Below, one piece after another: positions 8,594-17,519 of a DNA stretch of 64,000 nucleotides. The translations under genes were made by a program, and so were the position numbers. The notes under the pieces are model-generated. The model worked only from the letters and a program-made list of their open reading frames with translations. It was not told the origin of the DNA and made no database searches. This stretch comes from CAZWSX01 sp964636985 (GTDB lineage: Bacteria; Planctomycetota; Planctomycetia; Pirellulales; Pirellulaceae): contig CAZWSX010000011.1 of NCBI GenBank assembly GCA_964636985.1, positions 62,001 through 126,000 on the forward strand, in the 5' to 3' direction. Every line of letters starts with the position of its first letter. Positions within the stretch are counted from its first letter, which is position 1.

Positions 8594-8857
8594 GGGTAAT
8601 TTCCTTTTACTTTGAGAAAGTTGCTTTCCACCATGGCCTGACTGAGCGGGAGTGTGGACAGGTCGTCCTTGATTTCCCTGATAGCCATTCCGAAGCGAAA
8701 ATCGTGCCGGAATCCCTTCGGGAGAGAATGGATGAGGATGCAATAAGGCCGGCAAAGGACGCGGGAAAGGATGAGCCGCTTTGGGATAACTGAACCAAGA
8801 CACCGGTGGTGGCGTGGCTTGCGGTGACGAAAGAACTTGCCCCCAAAAATTGCGGGA
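8594..8857. other. Divergent intergenic region between esterase and ECF sigma factor
   Basis: No gene supported. The esterase frame stays open through part of it by chance. The plus-strand promoter at 8858-8886 is described separately; nothing else stands out. Confidence 0.4.
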
Positions 8858-8886
8858 TTTAACGCGATTTGCGGCTACTCTATAAT
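8858..8886 (+). promoter_or_regulatory. Housekeeping-type promoter of the ECF sigma gene
   Basis: TTTAAC (8858-8863), a 17-base spacer and a perfect TATAAT (8881-8886). The ATG at 8895 starts only eight bases after the -10 box, so the transcript would be leaderless or nearly so. Confidence 0.5.
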
Positions 8887-8894
8887 CTACCGCA

Positions 8895-9521
8895 ATGACC
8901 GAAGACCGCACTACCATTGCTGTTGATCGCTATTTGGTTGAGTTGGCCAATCTGGATGGGAGCTCGCCGTCGGAGCCAATCGTGCGAGCGCTCATCGACC
9001 GGACGGTGAAACGTCTTCATCTGTTGTGCCATTCGTTGTTGGCGCGTAGTTATCCGCGGCTCATGCAGCCGCCGCTCAACTTGCAAGCGGAAGAAATGCT
9101 GAGTGCGGTGGTCACTCGACTGCTCAAAGCCATGCGCGGGGTTCGTCCTGCCACTGTCCGCCAGTTTTTTGGCCTGGCCAACCGGCACATGCGGTGGGAA
9201 CTGAACGATCTGGCGCGGCAGTTGGATGCGAAGAAGTCCGCCGAGGTATTCCAAGACGAGTTCGTGGCGGCGCAAGAAAGCAGCGGCGCGGAACTTAGCC
9301 CCAATGCGGTGCGAATGTTAGCGGCGATCGACGGTTTGCCAGAAGAAGAGCGTGAAGTCTTTAGCTTGGTCCGTTTCCAAGGTATGGCCCATAGCGAAGT
9401 GGCGGAGATTCTGAACGTCTCTACCAAAACGGTTCAGCGGCGATTGAATCGCAGCTTGATGCTGCTCGCCGAAAAGCTGAGCGACCTCAATTCCGAACCG
9501 GCGTTGCCGGGCGATGATTAA
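8895..9521 (+). CDS. ECF-type RNA polymerase sigma factor
   Basis: A 208-residue sigma-70-family factor. Region 2 covers residues about 25-105 (ALIDRTVKRLHLLCHSLL to NRHMRWELNDLARQLD) and region 4 covers about 140-200, with GLPEEEREVFSLVRFQGMAHSEVAEILNVSTKTVQRRLNR as two overlapping halves of the helix-turn-helix (EVAEILNVSTKTVQRRL). The wider spacing between the regions and the HMRWELNDLAR segment match planctomycete ECF factors of the DUF/ECF_sub group. A Ser/Thr kinase follows 79 bp downstream on the same strand, an arrangement common in this phylum that suggests phosphorylation-linked control. A perfect -10 box lies eight bases before the ATG. Confidence 0.88.
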   Translation: MTEDRTTIAVDRYLVELANLDGSSPSEPIVRALIDRTVKRLHLLCHSLLARSYPRLMQPPLNLQAEEMLSAVVTRLLKAMRGVRPATVRQFFGLANRHMRWELNDLARQLDAKKSAEVFQDEFVAAQESSGAELSPNAVRMLAAIDGLPEEEREVFSLVRFQGMAHSEVAEILNVSTKTVQRRLNRSLMLLAEKLSDLNSEPALPGDD

Positions 9522-9600
9522 GTTCACGCCGCGGATGCCGAGAATTTGCGATCAGACCTGCGCCACGTTCAACGTGGCTGGGATCGAGAGCTGAAACGGA

Positions 9601-11811
9601 ATGTCCGACAAAACTAACATCTACGAGTTGCTTGATAAGATCCTCGAATCGGGGTGCACCGCGGAGGAAGCGTGCGCCGATCATCCCGAGTTGCTGGACG
9701 TCGTCCGTCAACGGCTGCAGCAGGTGCGCGCGATTAAGGGCGAGCTGGATTCGCTGCTGCCCAATTCGGCTCCGACAGCGCGTCTCGCTCCCGGTGTGGT
9801 GCCCACGGGCTTGCCTGCGGTGCCCGGGTACGAAGTGCAAGCGGTTCTGGGGCGCGGCGGGATGGGAATCGTCTACAAGGCCAAGCATCTCAAGCTCCAT
9901 CGCTTGGTGGCACTCAAGATGCTTCTGATGGGATCGCATTCCAGCCAGCAGGACTTGCTGCGGTTCGTCCGCGAAGCCGAGGCGGCGGCGGGGCTGCGGC
10001 ATCCGAACATCGTGCAAGTTTACGACTTCGGCGAGTCGGAAGGACGCCCCTACTACACGATGGAATATGTCGAAGGCGAGAACCTCGCTCAAAAGTTCGC
10101 GAAGGTTCCGCAACCCGTTCGCGATGCCGCCAAGACGATCGCGACGCTAGCGCAGGCGGTCGACTTCGCGCATCGTAACGGGGTCATTCACCGTGATCTC
10201 AAGCCGGCGAACATCCTGCTCACCGCGGAGGGGTTGCTCAAAATCACCGATTTCGGCTTGGCGCGGCGACTGGACGGCGATGGCGATTTGACTCGGACGG
10301 GCGCCAGGATCGGTACGCCCAGCTACATGGCGCCGGAACAAGTCATGGGCTTAAAGGGGGCGGTGGGACCCGCGGTCGACATTCATGCACTCGGCACCAT
10401 GCTATATGAGATGCTTGTGGGGCAACCACCATTCCGTGGCGCGACGATCTCGGAGGTCGAACGGCGGCTCCTCTCCGAAGAACCAAAATCTCCGTCGCGC
10501 TGGAACGAAAAGGTGCCGCGCGATCTGAATACGATCTGTTTGAAGTGTTTGGAAAAGGATCCCGCGCGGCGCTACTCGACAGCCGGCGAATTGGCGGCCG
10601 ATCTCGAGCGTTTTCTCCGTCACGAACCAATTCTGGCCCGCCCTGCGGGACGGACCGAACGCCTGGTGCGATGGGTCTGGTACAACCCGACGGTTGCAGC
10701 GCTTGTTGTGACGGCGCTGGCGCTGATCGGCCTGGTCATCGGTGAAGGCGCGAGAGAATGGGCCTTGGGTTCCATGCGCCGCGCCGAACATGCCCGGCTG
10801 ACAAGTCGGCTCGAATCGGGAATTCAGCTGGCGCAGGAGGAACGCATCCCCGAGGCGCGAGCCCTCTTGGGGCGGCTAGGCGACGGCGGCTTTCCCGATT
10901 TGCGGAAACGCATCGACGGGGCCGTCGCCGACCTCAACCTGGTCGAAGAGCTTGAAGCACTAGCGCTACGCCGCGTCGCGGCCTCGCGTGCGCAGGATGA
11001 CCGGCGGTTTCATAAGCAGGAAGCCGACCGGGCCTATAAAGAGGTCTTTACCAAAATCGGCATGGACCAGCTGTTCACGAAGCCTGCGCGGGTCGCGCAG
11101 CAAGTTCGCGCCTCCAATATCAACCGGTCGCTGGTAGCGGCTCTTGACGACTGGGCGGTGTGCGCGGCGGAAGACCAGCGTCGCAGCCAGTTGCTAGAAA
11201 TAGCGCGTCAGGCCGATCCCGATTCTTCGCCGTGGCGCGATCGAGTTCGCGATCCCGCGAAATGGTCCGATCCGGTGGCCGTCTTGCAATTCGCGGAAAC
11301 CGCGTGGAACGCCACGCCCTCGCAGCAATTACTGCGGACGATCGGCGACCTCATGGACGAGCTTGGTTTGGACTCCGTCCCTTTTCGCCAGCGGATGCAA
11401 AGGGAACACGCGAATGACTTCCTTGCTAACTTTCTGTTAGGCAATGCATTGCTCGAATCGAACCCTGTCGAGTCGGTTCGATATTATCAAGCGGCGCTAG
11501 CTATCCGACCTGCTACGCCCGCCGTGTATCACTATTTGGGAATCGCACTCGCAAATAGCGGCAGAAGCGACGACGCGATTTTGCACTATCGAGAAGCTCT
11601 CCAGCGAGATCCCCGCTATGCACCGGCGAAGATTTCGCTGGGAGAACTGTTTCTGAAGGATCATCAGTACGAAGCTGCCGCGGCGGAACTCCGGCCCTGC
11701 CTCGAACTCCTTTCGAAGGCGGATCCCCAGTATCCCAAGGTTCTCGAAATGCTAAATCGCTGTGATTCTCAATCATCGTCGTCGGATAGCGGCGGCAATT
11801 CGTCGCGGTAG
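9601..11811 (+). CDS. Membrane-anchored Ser/Thr protein kinase with C-terminal TPR-like repeats
   Basis: A 736-residue PknB-type kinase. Residues 1-65 are a helical leader; the kinase domain spans about 77-345 with the glycine loop GRGGMGIVYK, the ATP lysine K106 in VALKML, catalytic loop HRDLKPAN (D199), DFG at 217-219 and the APE-type motif MAPEQ. A single transmembrane helix follows at about 365-385 (TVAALVVTALALIGLVIG). The remaining 350 residues are predicted extracytoplasmic, ending with TPR-like repeats (PATPAVYHYLGIALANSGR, DPRYAPAKISLGELFLKD). The kinase should act in the cytoplasm and may phosphorylate the neighbouring sigma factor or an anti-sigma partner; this is inference from gene order. 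Confidence 0.9.
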   Translation: MSDKTNIYELLDKILESGCTAEEACADHPELLDVVRQRLQQVRAIKGELDSLLPNSAPTARLAPGVVPTGLPAVPGYEVQAVLGRGGMGIVYKAKHLKLHRLVALKMLLMGSHSSQQDLLRFVREAEAAAGLRHPNIVQVYDFGESEGRPYYTMEYVEGENLAQKFAKVPQPVRDAAKTIATLAQAVDFAHRNGVIHRDLKPANILLTAEGLLKITDFGLARRLDGDGDLTRTGARIGTPSYMAPEQVMGLKGAVGPAVDIHALGTMLYEMLVGQPPFRGATISEVERRLLSEEPKSPSRWNEKVPRDLNTICLKCLEKDPARRYSTAGELAADLERFLRHEPILARPAGRTERLVRWVWYNPTVAALVVTALALIGLVIGEGAREWALGSMRRAEHARLTSRLESGIQLAQEERIPEARALLGRLGDGGFPDLRKRIDGAVADLNLVEELEALALRRVAASRAQDDRRFHKQEADRAYKEVFTKIGMDQLFTKPARVAQQVRASNINRSLVAALDDWAVCAAEDQRRSQLLEIARQADPDSSPWRDRVRDPAKWSDPVAVLQFAETAWNATPSQQLLRTIGDLMDELGLDSVPFRQRMQREHANDFLANFLLGNALLESNPVESVRYYQAALAIRPATPAVYHYLGIALANSGRSDDAILHYREALQRDPRYAPAKISLGELFLKDHQYEAAAAELRPCLELLSKADPQYPKVLEMLNRCDSQSSSSDSGGNSSR

Positions 11812-11905
11812 GTTCTTGCTCAACACTCCGCCGTGGCACGACTACAATTGGGGCGGACGAATGATTCATCGACTCGCATCAAAAAACTTCGCACGAGACG
11901 GCTCC

Positions 11906-12832
11906 ATGAAATTGACACAATCGCTGATCTGGCTGGTTCTGTTGCTGGTGGGAAGGCCTTGCATCAACCAGGCGGCTGAGCCTGTGATTCGAGTAGTGGT
12001 CTGGGACGAGCAGCAACCGGCGCAAAAGCAGGCCTACGAGAATTTTTTGGGAAACGCGATCGCCGACTATTTGACCAAGCAGCCAGGATTGCGAGTTATC
12101 TCGGCCAACATCGACCAACCCGAGAAAGGTTTGCCGGCCAGCTTGCTCGATAGCACCGATGTGCTGGTGTGGTGGGGACATGTGCGGCATGACGAGATCT
12201 CGGCCGAGCAGGCGAAGGACATCGTGGCTCGAATCAAGCGCGGTCAATTGGCCTTGATCGCCTTGCACTCGGCGCACTGGTCGGCACCATTTGTGGAGGC
12301 GATGAACGAACGTACCCGCGATGATGCCCGCCGCCGCTATCCCGATCCAGCCAATGGCCCCCGGGTCAAATTCGAGTTTGTAGCACCTCAGGGGCAATTC
12401 GTTCCCACGGCCGATTCGATCAAGACCCCGGCCTACTACGCCATGCAGCGCGGTGCGCAGCTCACGGTACGAGTCGATCTACCCAATTGCGTGTTCCCTT
12501 CGTACCGTCCAGACGGCAAGCCAAGCACGGTGGAAGTCCTGAAGCCCGATCATCCGATCGCCAAAGGGTTGCCAGCGTCGTTCGAGATTTCACAAACCGA
12601 GATGTACTCCGATCCGTTCCATGTCCCCGACGCCGACGAGGTCCTCTTCGAAGAAAGTTGGAAGGCCGGCGAAAAATTCCGCAGCGGACTGGTTTGGAAA
12701 ATAGGCGAAGGGCGGGTGTTTTACTTTCGCCCCGGTCACGAGACCTACCCGGTCTACAAGCAAGAGGGGCCGCTAAAAGTCATCGAGAATGCCGTCAACT
12801 GGCTTGGGTCAAACCTCGCCAAGCAGCAGTAG
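11906..12832 (+). CDS. Secreted ThuA-like protein
   Basis: A 308-residue protein with a signal peptide (LIWLVLLLVGRPCINQAAE) and a ThuA-like, class I glutamine-amidotransferase-type fold: VVVWDEQQPAQKQAYENFLG, DVLVWWGHVRHDEI, ALIALHSAHWSAPF and FRPGHETYPVY. ThuA proteins were named from trehalose utilisation, and in planctomycetes many copies are exported and sit near dehydrogenases acting on keto-sugars. ATG 11906 begins the signal peptide; the frame is open further upstream but overlaps the kinase gene. It follows the kinase by 94 bp and could be cotranscribed. A second ThuA-like gene lies at 40726. Confidence 0.82.
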   Translation: MKLTQSLIWLVLLLVGRPCINQAAEPVIRVVVWDEQQPAQKQAYENFLGNAIADYLTKQPGLRVISANIDQPEKGLPASLLDSTDVLVWWGHVRHDEISAEQAKDIVARIKRGQLALIALHSAHWSAPFVEAMNERTRDDARRRYPDPANGPRVKFEFVAPQGQFVPTADSIKTPAYYAMQRGAQLTVRVDLPNCVFPSYRPDGKPSTVEVLKPDHPIAKGLPASFEISQTEMYSDPFHVPDADEVLFEESWKAGEKFRSGLVWKIGEGRVFYFRPGHETYPVYKQEGPLKVIENAVNWLGSNLAKQQ

Positions 12833-12902
12833 TACGATAGCCGAGGAAGCGGCAGCGGGATATCGATGGTTTTCCCGCAACGTGCGCACGGCTGTCGAAC
12901 CG

Positions 12903-12995
12903 TTACTCGCTTAGCACTTTCAAGAGTGCGGCAAGATCGACGGGCTTAACCAGATGGCCGTCGAACCCGGCATCAGCAACATGAAAAACGCTGCC
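12903..12995 (-). pseudogene. C-terminal remnant of a response-regulator receiver domain
   Basis: On the minus strand the reading ends with VADAGFDGHLVKPVDLAALL then KVLSE and a stop at 12903-12905. This is the classic last strand and helix of CheY-like receiver domains (aGfdghLvKPvdl, with the conserved Lys-Pro). Nothing upstream supplies the phospho-acceptor Asp or the rest of the domain; within about 25 residues the sequence loses similarity. It lies directly behind the stop codon of the lactonase gene, in the same frame. I read it as a leftover of a hybrid kinase or response regulator. Confidence 0.55.
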
Positions 12996-13058
12996 CGCAC
13001 CTGGCTGAAAATCGGCCAAGGTGCCATTTCGCCGTTCATGGTCATAATCTGTTGAGCG

Positions 13059-14330
13059 TCACTTCGTCTTGGCGAGATCGAGGAAGACAATGTGCGAGGG
13101 ATTGCCAACCGGGGTGTACTGGCCGGTAAATTTCAAGCCGCCGGTCTCCCGGTTGACTTGAAATGTGGTGACGTTGTCTGCCCGTTGATTGCAGCAGTAC
13201 AGGTAGTCGCCGGTGGGATCGAAGCTGAAACTGCGCGGGTAGTCGCCGCGGGTCCATTCCTCGGTCAGGTACGTCAACTCGCCCGTCGGACCGATGGCAA
13301 AAATGCCGATGCTGTCGTGCAACCGGTTTCCCACGTAAACAAACTTGCCGTCGGCCGAAACCAGAATCTCCGAGCAGAAGTTGCTGCCGGCAAAACCCTT
13401 GGGCAATGTGGAAACCGTCTGTCGCGACGTCAACTTTCCGGTGGCGGCTTCGTAATCGAACACGACAACCGTCGAGCCTTCCTCTTGGACCGAATACAAC
13501 CAGCGGCCGCTTGGATGAAAATGGAAATGCCGCGGTCCATCGCCAGGCGGCAGCACCACGATGTGTTGATTCGCCGGAGTCAACGTTCCGTTCTTTTCGT
13601 CGAATTTCCAAACCAAAATCTGGTCGAGCCCTAGATCGACGTGCAAGACGAACCGCCCTGAGGGATCGGCTTGAATCATGTGCGCGTGGGTACGATCGTG
13701 TCCGCTGATGGCAAAGCTTCCGCTGGGCGCGTGCGCAGCAGCCGTGGGGCCGATCTTGCCCTTGTCGTTCTTGACATCCGTGGCACTGCCAAGGCGACCG
13801 TCTGGAAGTATCGGCAGCACCGCCACCGACCCTCCGAAATAGTTCGCCACCAGCAGGTGCTTGCCACCGGGGTGGACGCTCACATAGGTTGGGCCGGCGC
13901 CTCCGGTAGACACGGTGTTGAGCAGTTCCAGCTTGCCATTGGCCTGATTGATGGCAAACGAGCTCGCCGTGCCTTCCTTGTTGTCACCTACCTTGTCAGT
14001 TTCATTCGCGGAGTAGAGGCGCGTGCCGGCTTCATTGAGTGCGAGGCAGCTGGGGCTTGTTCCCAAGTCATAGGTGCCCGCAGGCGTTAGCTCTCCGGTG
14101 GCGCGATGGACTTGAAATAGGTGGATGCCGCGACCATTCCCCGGCGGCAGGTCGACTTGTGTCGGCAACACATCTTTCAAGGGCGAACTGAATGTGCCGA
14201 TGTAGGCCATGAGTGGTTTGTCGGCGGCGGCAGCGCGCGCTTGCAAAACGCTTACGACAAAGGGTGTCGCAGCCGCAAGTGACAACGAGTGATTTAGAAA
14301 TGAACGCCGCGAGGGTTGAGATTGAGTCAT
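13059..14330 (-). CDS. Exported seven-bladed beta-propeller lactonase-family protein
   Basis: A 423-residue protein of the lactonase (PF10282-type) family related to 6-phosphogluconolactonase. A twin-arginine-like signal (PSRRSFLNHSLSLAAATPFV) indicates export as a folded protein. The blades repeat strand patterns such as YIGTF, GTSPSCLALNEAGTRLYSAN, GPTYVSVHPGGKHLLVANY, GDGPRHFHFHPSGRWLYSVQ, CSEILVSADGKFVYVGNR and YPRSFSFDPTGDYLYCCNQ. Cytoplasmic homologues hydrolyse 6-phosphogluconolactone; an exported one more likely opens other sugar lactones. It is divergent from the aldolase and 6-phosphogluconate dehydrogenase genes. ATG 14330 places the Tat motif at the right distance. Confidence 0.88.
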   Translation of the reverse strand: MTQSQPSRRSFLNHSLSLAAATPFVVSVLQARAAAADKPLMAYIGTFSSPLKDVLPTQVDLPPGNGRGIHLFQVHRATGELTPAGTYDLGTSPSCLALNEAGTRLYSANETDKVGDNKEGTASSFAINQANGKLELLNTVSTGGAGPTYVSVHPGGKHLLVANYFGGSVAVLPILPDGRLGSATDVKNDKGKIGPTAAAHAPSGSFAISGHDRTHAHMIQADPSGRFVLHVDLGLDQILVWKFDEKNGTLTPANQHIVVLPPGDGPRHFHFHPSGRWLYSVQEEGSTVVVFDYEAATGKLTSRQTVSTLPKGFAGSNFCSEILVSADGKFVYVGNRLHDSIGIFAIGPTGELTYLTEEWTRGDYPRSFSFDPTGDYLYCCNQRADNVTTFQVNRETGGLKFTGQYTPVGNPSHIVFLDLAKTK

Positions 14331-14627
14331 AAAGCAAGTGGACTCGAACGTTAAAGGGAATGGGCTTCTGCAAATCGAGAGAAGGAAGGGGCTGGTGTAA
14401 TTCTAGTCGGAGGCCGGATGCCTCGCGGTCTCACCCTGATTTCTCCGCCATCATCCCGTTTCCGAATGCGGGAATGAATTTTGCTTAATGCTGACCGCGT
14501 GACCCCATGGTGTGAAGTGCGAATGACGTTTACGGCGCGTGGTTTTTTAGGGAACCCGAGCAAACGCGCGCATCTGATAGACTGAATGCGCGATAGCCGG
14601 GCTTAGCCAATCGAGAATGGAGGCGTT
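14331..14627. other. Divergent intergenic region, lactonase / aldolase
   Basis: About 300 bases with no supported gene. It should hold both divergent promoters. GGAGG sits five bases before the aldolase ATG. No operator was recognised. Confidence 0.4.
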
Positions 14628-15530
14628 ATGTCGACCACCTGCCCCAATGCGGAACAACTGAAAAAAATAAGGTCCGATCACGGTTTCATCGCGGCGCTCG
14701 ATCAAAGCGGTGGCAGTACGCCAAACGCGCTACGTGATTACGGAATCAAAGAAAACGCGTGGTCCAGCCCGGAGGAGATGTTTGCCATCGTGCATCAAAT
14801 GCGCACGCGGATCATCACCAGCCCGAGCTTCACCGGCCAACGAATTCTCGCGGCGATCCTTTTCGAGAATACGATGGACCGCGACATCGAAGGACAGCCC
14901 ACGGGTGACTATCTCTGGAACGTGAAGCGTATCGTCCCCTTTCTGAAGGTCGATCAAGGTTTGGCGCCGGAAAAGGATGGCGTCCAGGTGATGAAGCCCA
15001 TGCCCGCGCTGGCTTCGCTTCTCGAGAAGGCCGTTGTCAAGCGCATCTTTGGCACGAAAATGCGGTCGCTAATTAAGCAGGCCAACGCCAGCGATATCAA
15101 AGAAATCGTCGCCCAGCAATTCGCGATTGCATCGCAAATCATCGCCGCGGGCTTGGTCCCGATTGTTGAGCCGGAAGTCGATATCCACTGCCCAGAAAAG
15201 GCCAGGGCCGAGGAATTGCTGAAAGCCGCGATTCTCGAATACCTCAACGCGCTGCCGGCGTCTCAATGGGTCATGCTCAAGTTGACGCTGCCGGAGCAGG
15301 ATGATTTTTATGCCGAATTCGTGAAGCATCCCAGAGTCTTACGGGTGGTCGCACTTTCGGGCGGCTACACGCGCGATACCGCCAACGACAAACTGCGCCG
15401 AAACCACGGCGTCGTGGCAAGCTTCTCTCGGGCGCTTGTCGAAGGCCTCTCGGCCCAGCAGTCGGCAGTTGAGTTCGATGCGGCGCTGGATCGCTCCATT
15501 GCAAGCATCTACGAAGCATCGATCACTTAG
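14628..15530 (+). CDS. fda: Class I fructose-bisphosphate aldolase
   Basis: A 300-residue glycolytic/gluconeogenic aldolase that interconverts fructose 1,6-bisphosphate with dihydroxyacetone phosphate and glyceraldehyde 3-phosphate through a Schiff base. The family signatures are present: IAALDQSGGSTP near the N-terminus (Asp-25), PFLKVDQGL (Lys-107), GLVPIVEPEVDIHCPEKA with the general acid Glu-181 region, and the Schiff-base lysine K218 in WVMLKLTLPEQ. The length fits the short bacterial class I form (about 296 residues) found for instance in staphylococci. GGAGG lies just before the ATG. 6-phosphogluconate dehydrogenase follows closely, so the two probably form an operon of central carbon metabolism. 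Confidence 0.92.
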   Translation: MSTTCPNAEQLKKIRSDHGFIAALDQSGGSTPNALRDYGIKENAWSSPEEMFAIVHQMRTRIITSPSFTGQRILAAILFENTMDRDIEGQPTGDYLWNVKRIVPFLKVDQGLAPEKDGVQVMKPMPALASLLEKAVVKRIFGTKMRSLIKQANASDIKEIVAQQFAIASQIIAAGLVPIVEPEVDIHCPEKARAEELLKAAILEYLNALPASQWVMLKLTLPEQDDFYAEFVKHPRVLRVVALSGGYTRDTANDKLRRNHGVVASFSRALVEGLSAQQSAVEFDAALDRSIASIYEASIT

Positions 15531-15559
15531 GAAGCCCCTCATCAGACAGGGAAATGGAA

Positions 15560-16579
15560 ATGCAACTCGGAATGATCGGACTCGGCCGAATGGGTGCGAA
15601 CATGGTGCGACGGCTGCTGAAGGCCGGTCACCAGTGCGTCGTCTTCGACATGTCGCCCCAAGCCGTGGCGGACCTTGTGAAGGAAAAAGCGACGGGCGGA
15701 GCTTCACTCCAGGACTTCGTGAAAAAGTTGGAGAAGCCGCGGACCGTCTGGCTGATGGTCCCGGCCGCCGTGGTCGACAAGTCGATCGCCGACTTGGTGC
15801 CGCTGCTCGAGCCTGGTGATGTGCTGATCGACGGGGGCAATTCGTATTACGTCGATGACATCCGCCGCGCCAAGCAACTCAAAGAGAAGCAAATTCATTA
15901 CGTCGACGTTGGAACGAGTGGCGGCGTGTGGGGGCTGGAACGAGGGTACTGCATGATGATTGGCGGCGAACCCGAAGTGGTGAAACGCCTCGATCCAATC
16001 TTTTCCACGCTGGCCCCGGGGATGGGGACGATTCCTCGCACTCCCGGACGCGAAGCCCCTGGCGGCACCGCCGAACAAGGATATTTGCACTGCGGCGCGA
16101 ACGGCGCGGGGCATTTCGTCAAAATGGTTCACAACGGCATCGAGTATGGCATCATGGCCGCCTACGCCGAGGGGCTGAACGTTCTTCACAACGCGAACAT
16201 CGGCAAGCGTTCCCACGAGATTGATGCCGAAACGACGCCGCTCCGCGACCCCGAGCATTACCAGTACGACCTGAATCTAGGCGACATCGCGGAGGTCTGG
16301 CGGCGCGGTAGCGTGATCGCATCGTGGCTGCTCGACTTAACGGCAACCGCGTTGGCGAAAGATGAGTCGCTCGCGGAGTACGCCGGCCGAGTTTCGGATT
16401 CCGGCGAAGGGAGATGGACCATCAAAGCCGCGATCGATGAGGCGGTGCCCGTACCGGTCCTGACGACAGCGCTGTATGAGCGTTTCAGTTCGCGTGGCGA
16501 GGCCGACTACCAGGACAAACTGCTATCCGCGATGCGATTCCAGTTCGGCGGCCATGTGGAAAAGCCCGCTGGTAAGTAG
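15560..16579 (+). CDS. gnd: 6-phosphogluconate dehydrogenase, decarboxylating (short form)
   Basis: A 339-residue enzyme that oxidatively decarboxylates 6-phosphogluconate to ribulose 5-phosphate. The dinucleotide fold begins at once (MQLGMIGLGRMGANMVRRLL), the substrate loop VDVGTSGGVWGLERGYCMMI is present, and the catalytic lysine lies in GAGHFVKMVHNGIEYG. Its length matches the short, mostly NAD-using form, not the 470-residue classical enzyme. ATG 15560 is preferred over ATG 15554 because AGGG then lies eight bases upstream. The gene follows the aldolase by about 30 bp, which suggests joint transcription of pentose-phosphate and glycolytic steps. Confidence 0.92.
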   Translation: MQLGMIGLGRMGANMVRRLLKAGHQCVVFDMSPQAVADLVKEKATGGASLQDFVKKLEKPRTVWLMVPAAVVDKSIADLVPLLEPGDVLIDGGNSYYVDDIRRAKQLKEKQIHYVDVGTSGGVWGLERGYCMMIGGEPEVVKRLDPIFSTLAPGMGTIPRTPGREAPGGTAEQGYLHCGANGAGHFVKMVHNGIEYGIMAAYAEGLNVLHNANIGKRSHEIDAETTPLRDPEHYQYDLNLGDIAEVWRRGSVIASWLLDLTATALAKDESLAEYAGRVSDSGEGRWTIKAAIDEAVPVPVLTTALYERFSSRGEADYQDKLLSAMRFQFGGHVEKPAGK

Positions 16580-16643
16580 CCACCTACACGCGTTCCTTTC
16601 CGATTCTGCCGGCATCAAAGCGTGAATACGTTGGAGGCCGGCG

Positions 16644-17519
16644 ATGGCAAATCCCCAGAAACGAGTGGCAGAAAACATCCCGGGCGACTTTTTCGTCGAC
16701 TCGACCTGCATCGATTGCGACGCGTGTCGGCAGATCGCGCCTTCGGTATTCGCCGCCGGAGCCGCAACGTCGTATGTCAAGGAACAGCCCAATTCGCCCT
16801 CCGCTCTGCGAAGTGCGCTTCATGCATTGCTGGCTTGCCCGACAGGATCAATCGGCAGTCTCGAGCACCATGACCTGAAGGAGGCCATGGCGGCTTTCCC
16901 GCTCGTTGTCGAGGAGCCGGTGTTTTATTGTGGCTACAATTCCCCAAAGTCCTATGGCGGCAACAGCTACTTCATTCGTCATGCTGTCGGTAATTGGTTG
17001 GTTGATTCGCCGAAGTTCACCGCGCCGCTGGTGAAGCGATTCGAGGCGCTCGGCGGTATTTCTCACATCTTTCTGACCCATCGGGACGACGTCGCGGATG
17101 CCGAGCGTTACGCTCGCCACTTTCACGCCCAGCGGCTGATCCATCGGGATGAATTGTCGTCGCAGCCGAACGCGGAAGTCGTTCTGGATGGCAACGGCCC
17201 GTGGGAACTGGCTCCTGACTTCCTCGCGATCGCCACCCCAGGCCATACTAAAGGGCATTGTGGCTTGCTGTTTGAGAATCGTTTTCTTTTCACGGGGGAC
17301 CACTTGGATTTTGATCGGGAGACGCAGCATCTTGCGGCCTCGGAAGATTACTGTTGGCATTCGTGGGCGCAGCAGAGGGAGTCAATCAGCCGACTTGCCG
17401 AGTACTCGTTCGAGTGGGTGCTGCCTGGCCATGGTCAAAAGGTCAAACTTCCTGCGGCCGAAATGCGAAGGCAACTCCGGCAACTGGCCGAGACAATGAA
17501 GGCCGAAAAGGCGCCATGA
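16644..17519 (+). CDS. Ferredoxin–metallo-beta-lactamase-fold fusion protein
   Basis: A 291-residue fusion. Residues about 15-72 form a one-cluster ferredoxin with C22-x2-C25-x2-C28 (STCIDCDACRQIAP) and the distant C65-P (LLACPTGSIG). Residues about 85-285 form an MBL-fold hydrolase with FLTHRDDVADAERY in place of the usual HxHxDH, TPGHTKGHCG, FTGDHLDFD and the late LPGHGQ histidine. Similar two-domain proteins occur in cyanobacteria and planctomycetes; their substrate is unknown. The redox cluster next to a hydrolase site suggests an electron-linked or redox-gated reaction, an inference. It sits 64 bp behind gnd on the same strand. Confidence 0.85.
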   Translation: MANPQKRVAENIPGDFFVDSTCIDCDACRQIAPSVFAAGAATSYVKEQPNSPSALRSALHALLACPTGSIGSLEHHDLKEAMAAFPLVVEEPVFYCGYNSPKSYGGNSYFIRHAVGNWLVDSPKFTAPLVKRFEALGGISHIFLTHRDDVADAERYARHFHAQRLIHRDELSSQPNAEVVLDGNGPWELAPDFLAIATPGHTKGHCGLLFENRFLFTGDHLDFDRETQHLAASEDYCWHSWAQQRESISRLAEYSFEWVLPGHGQKVKLPAAEMRRQLRQLAETMKAEKAP

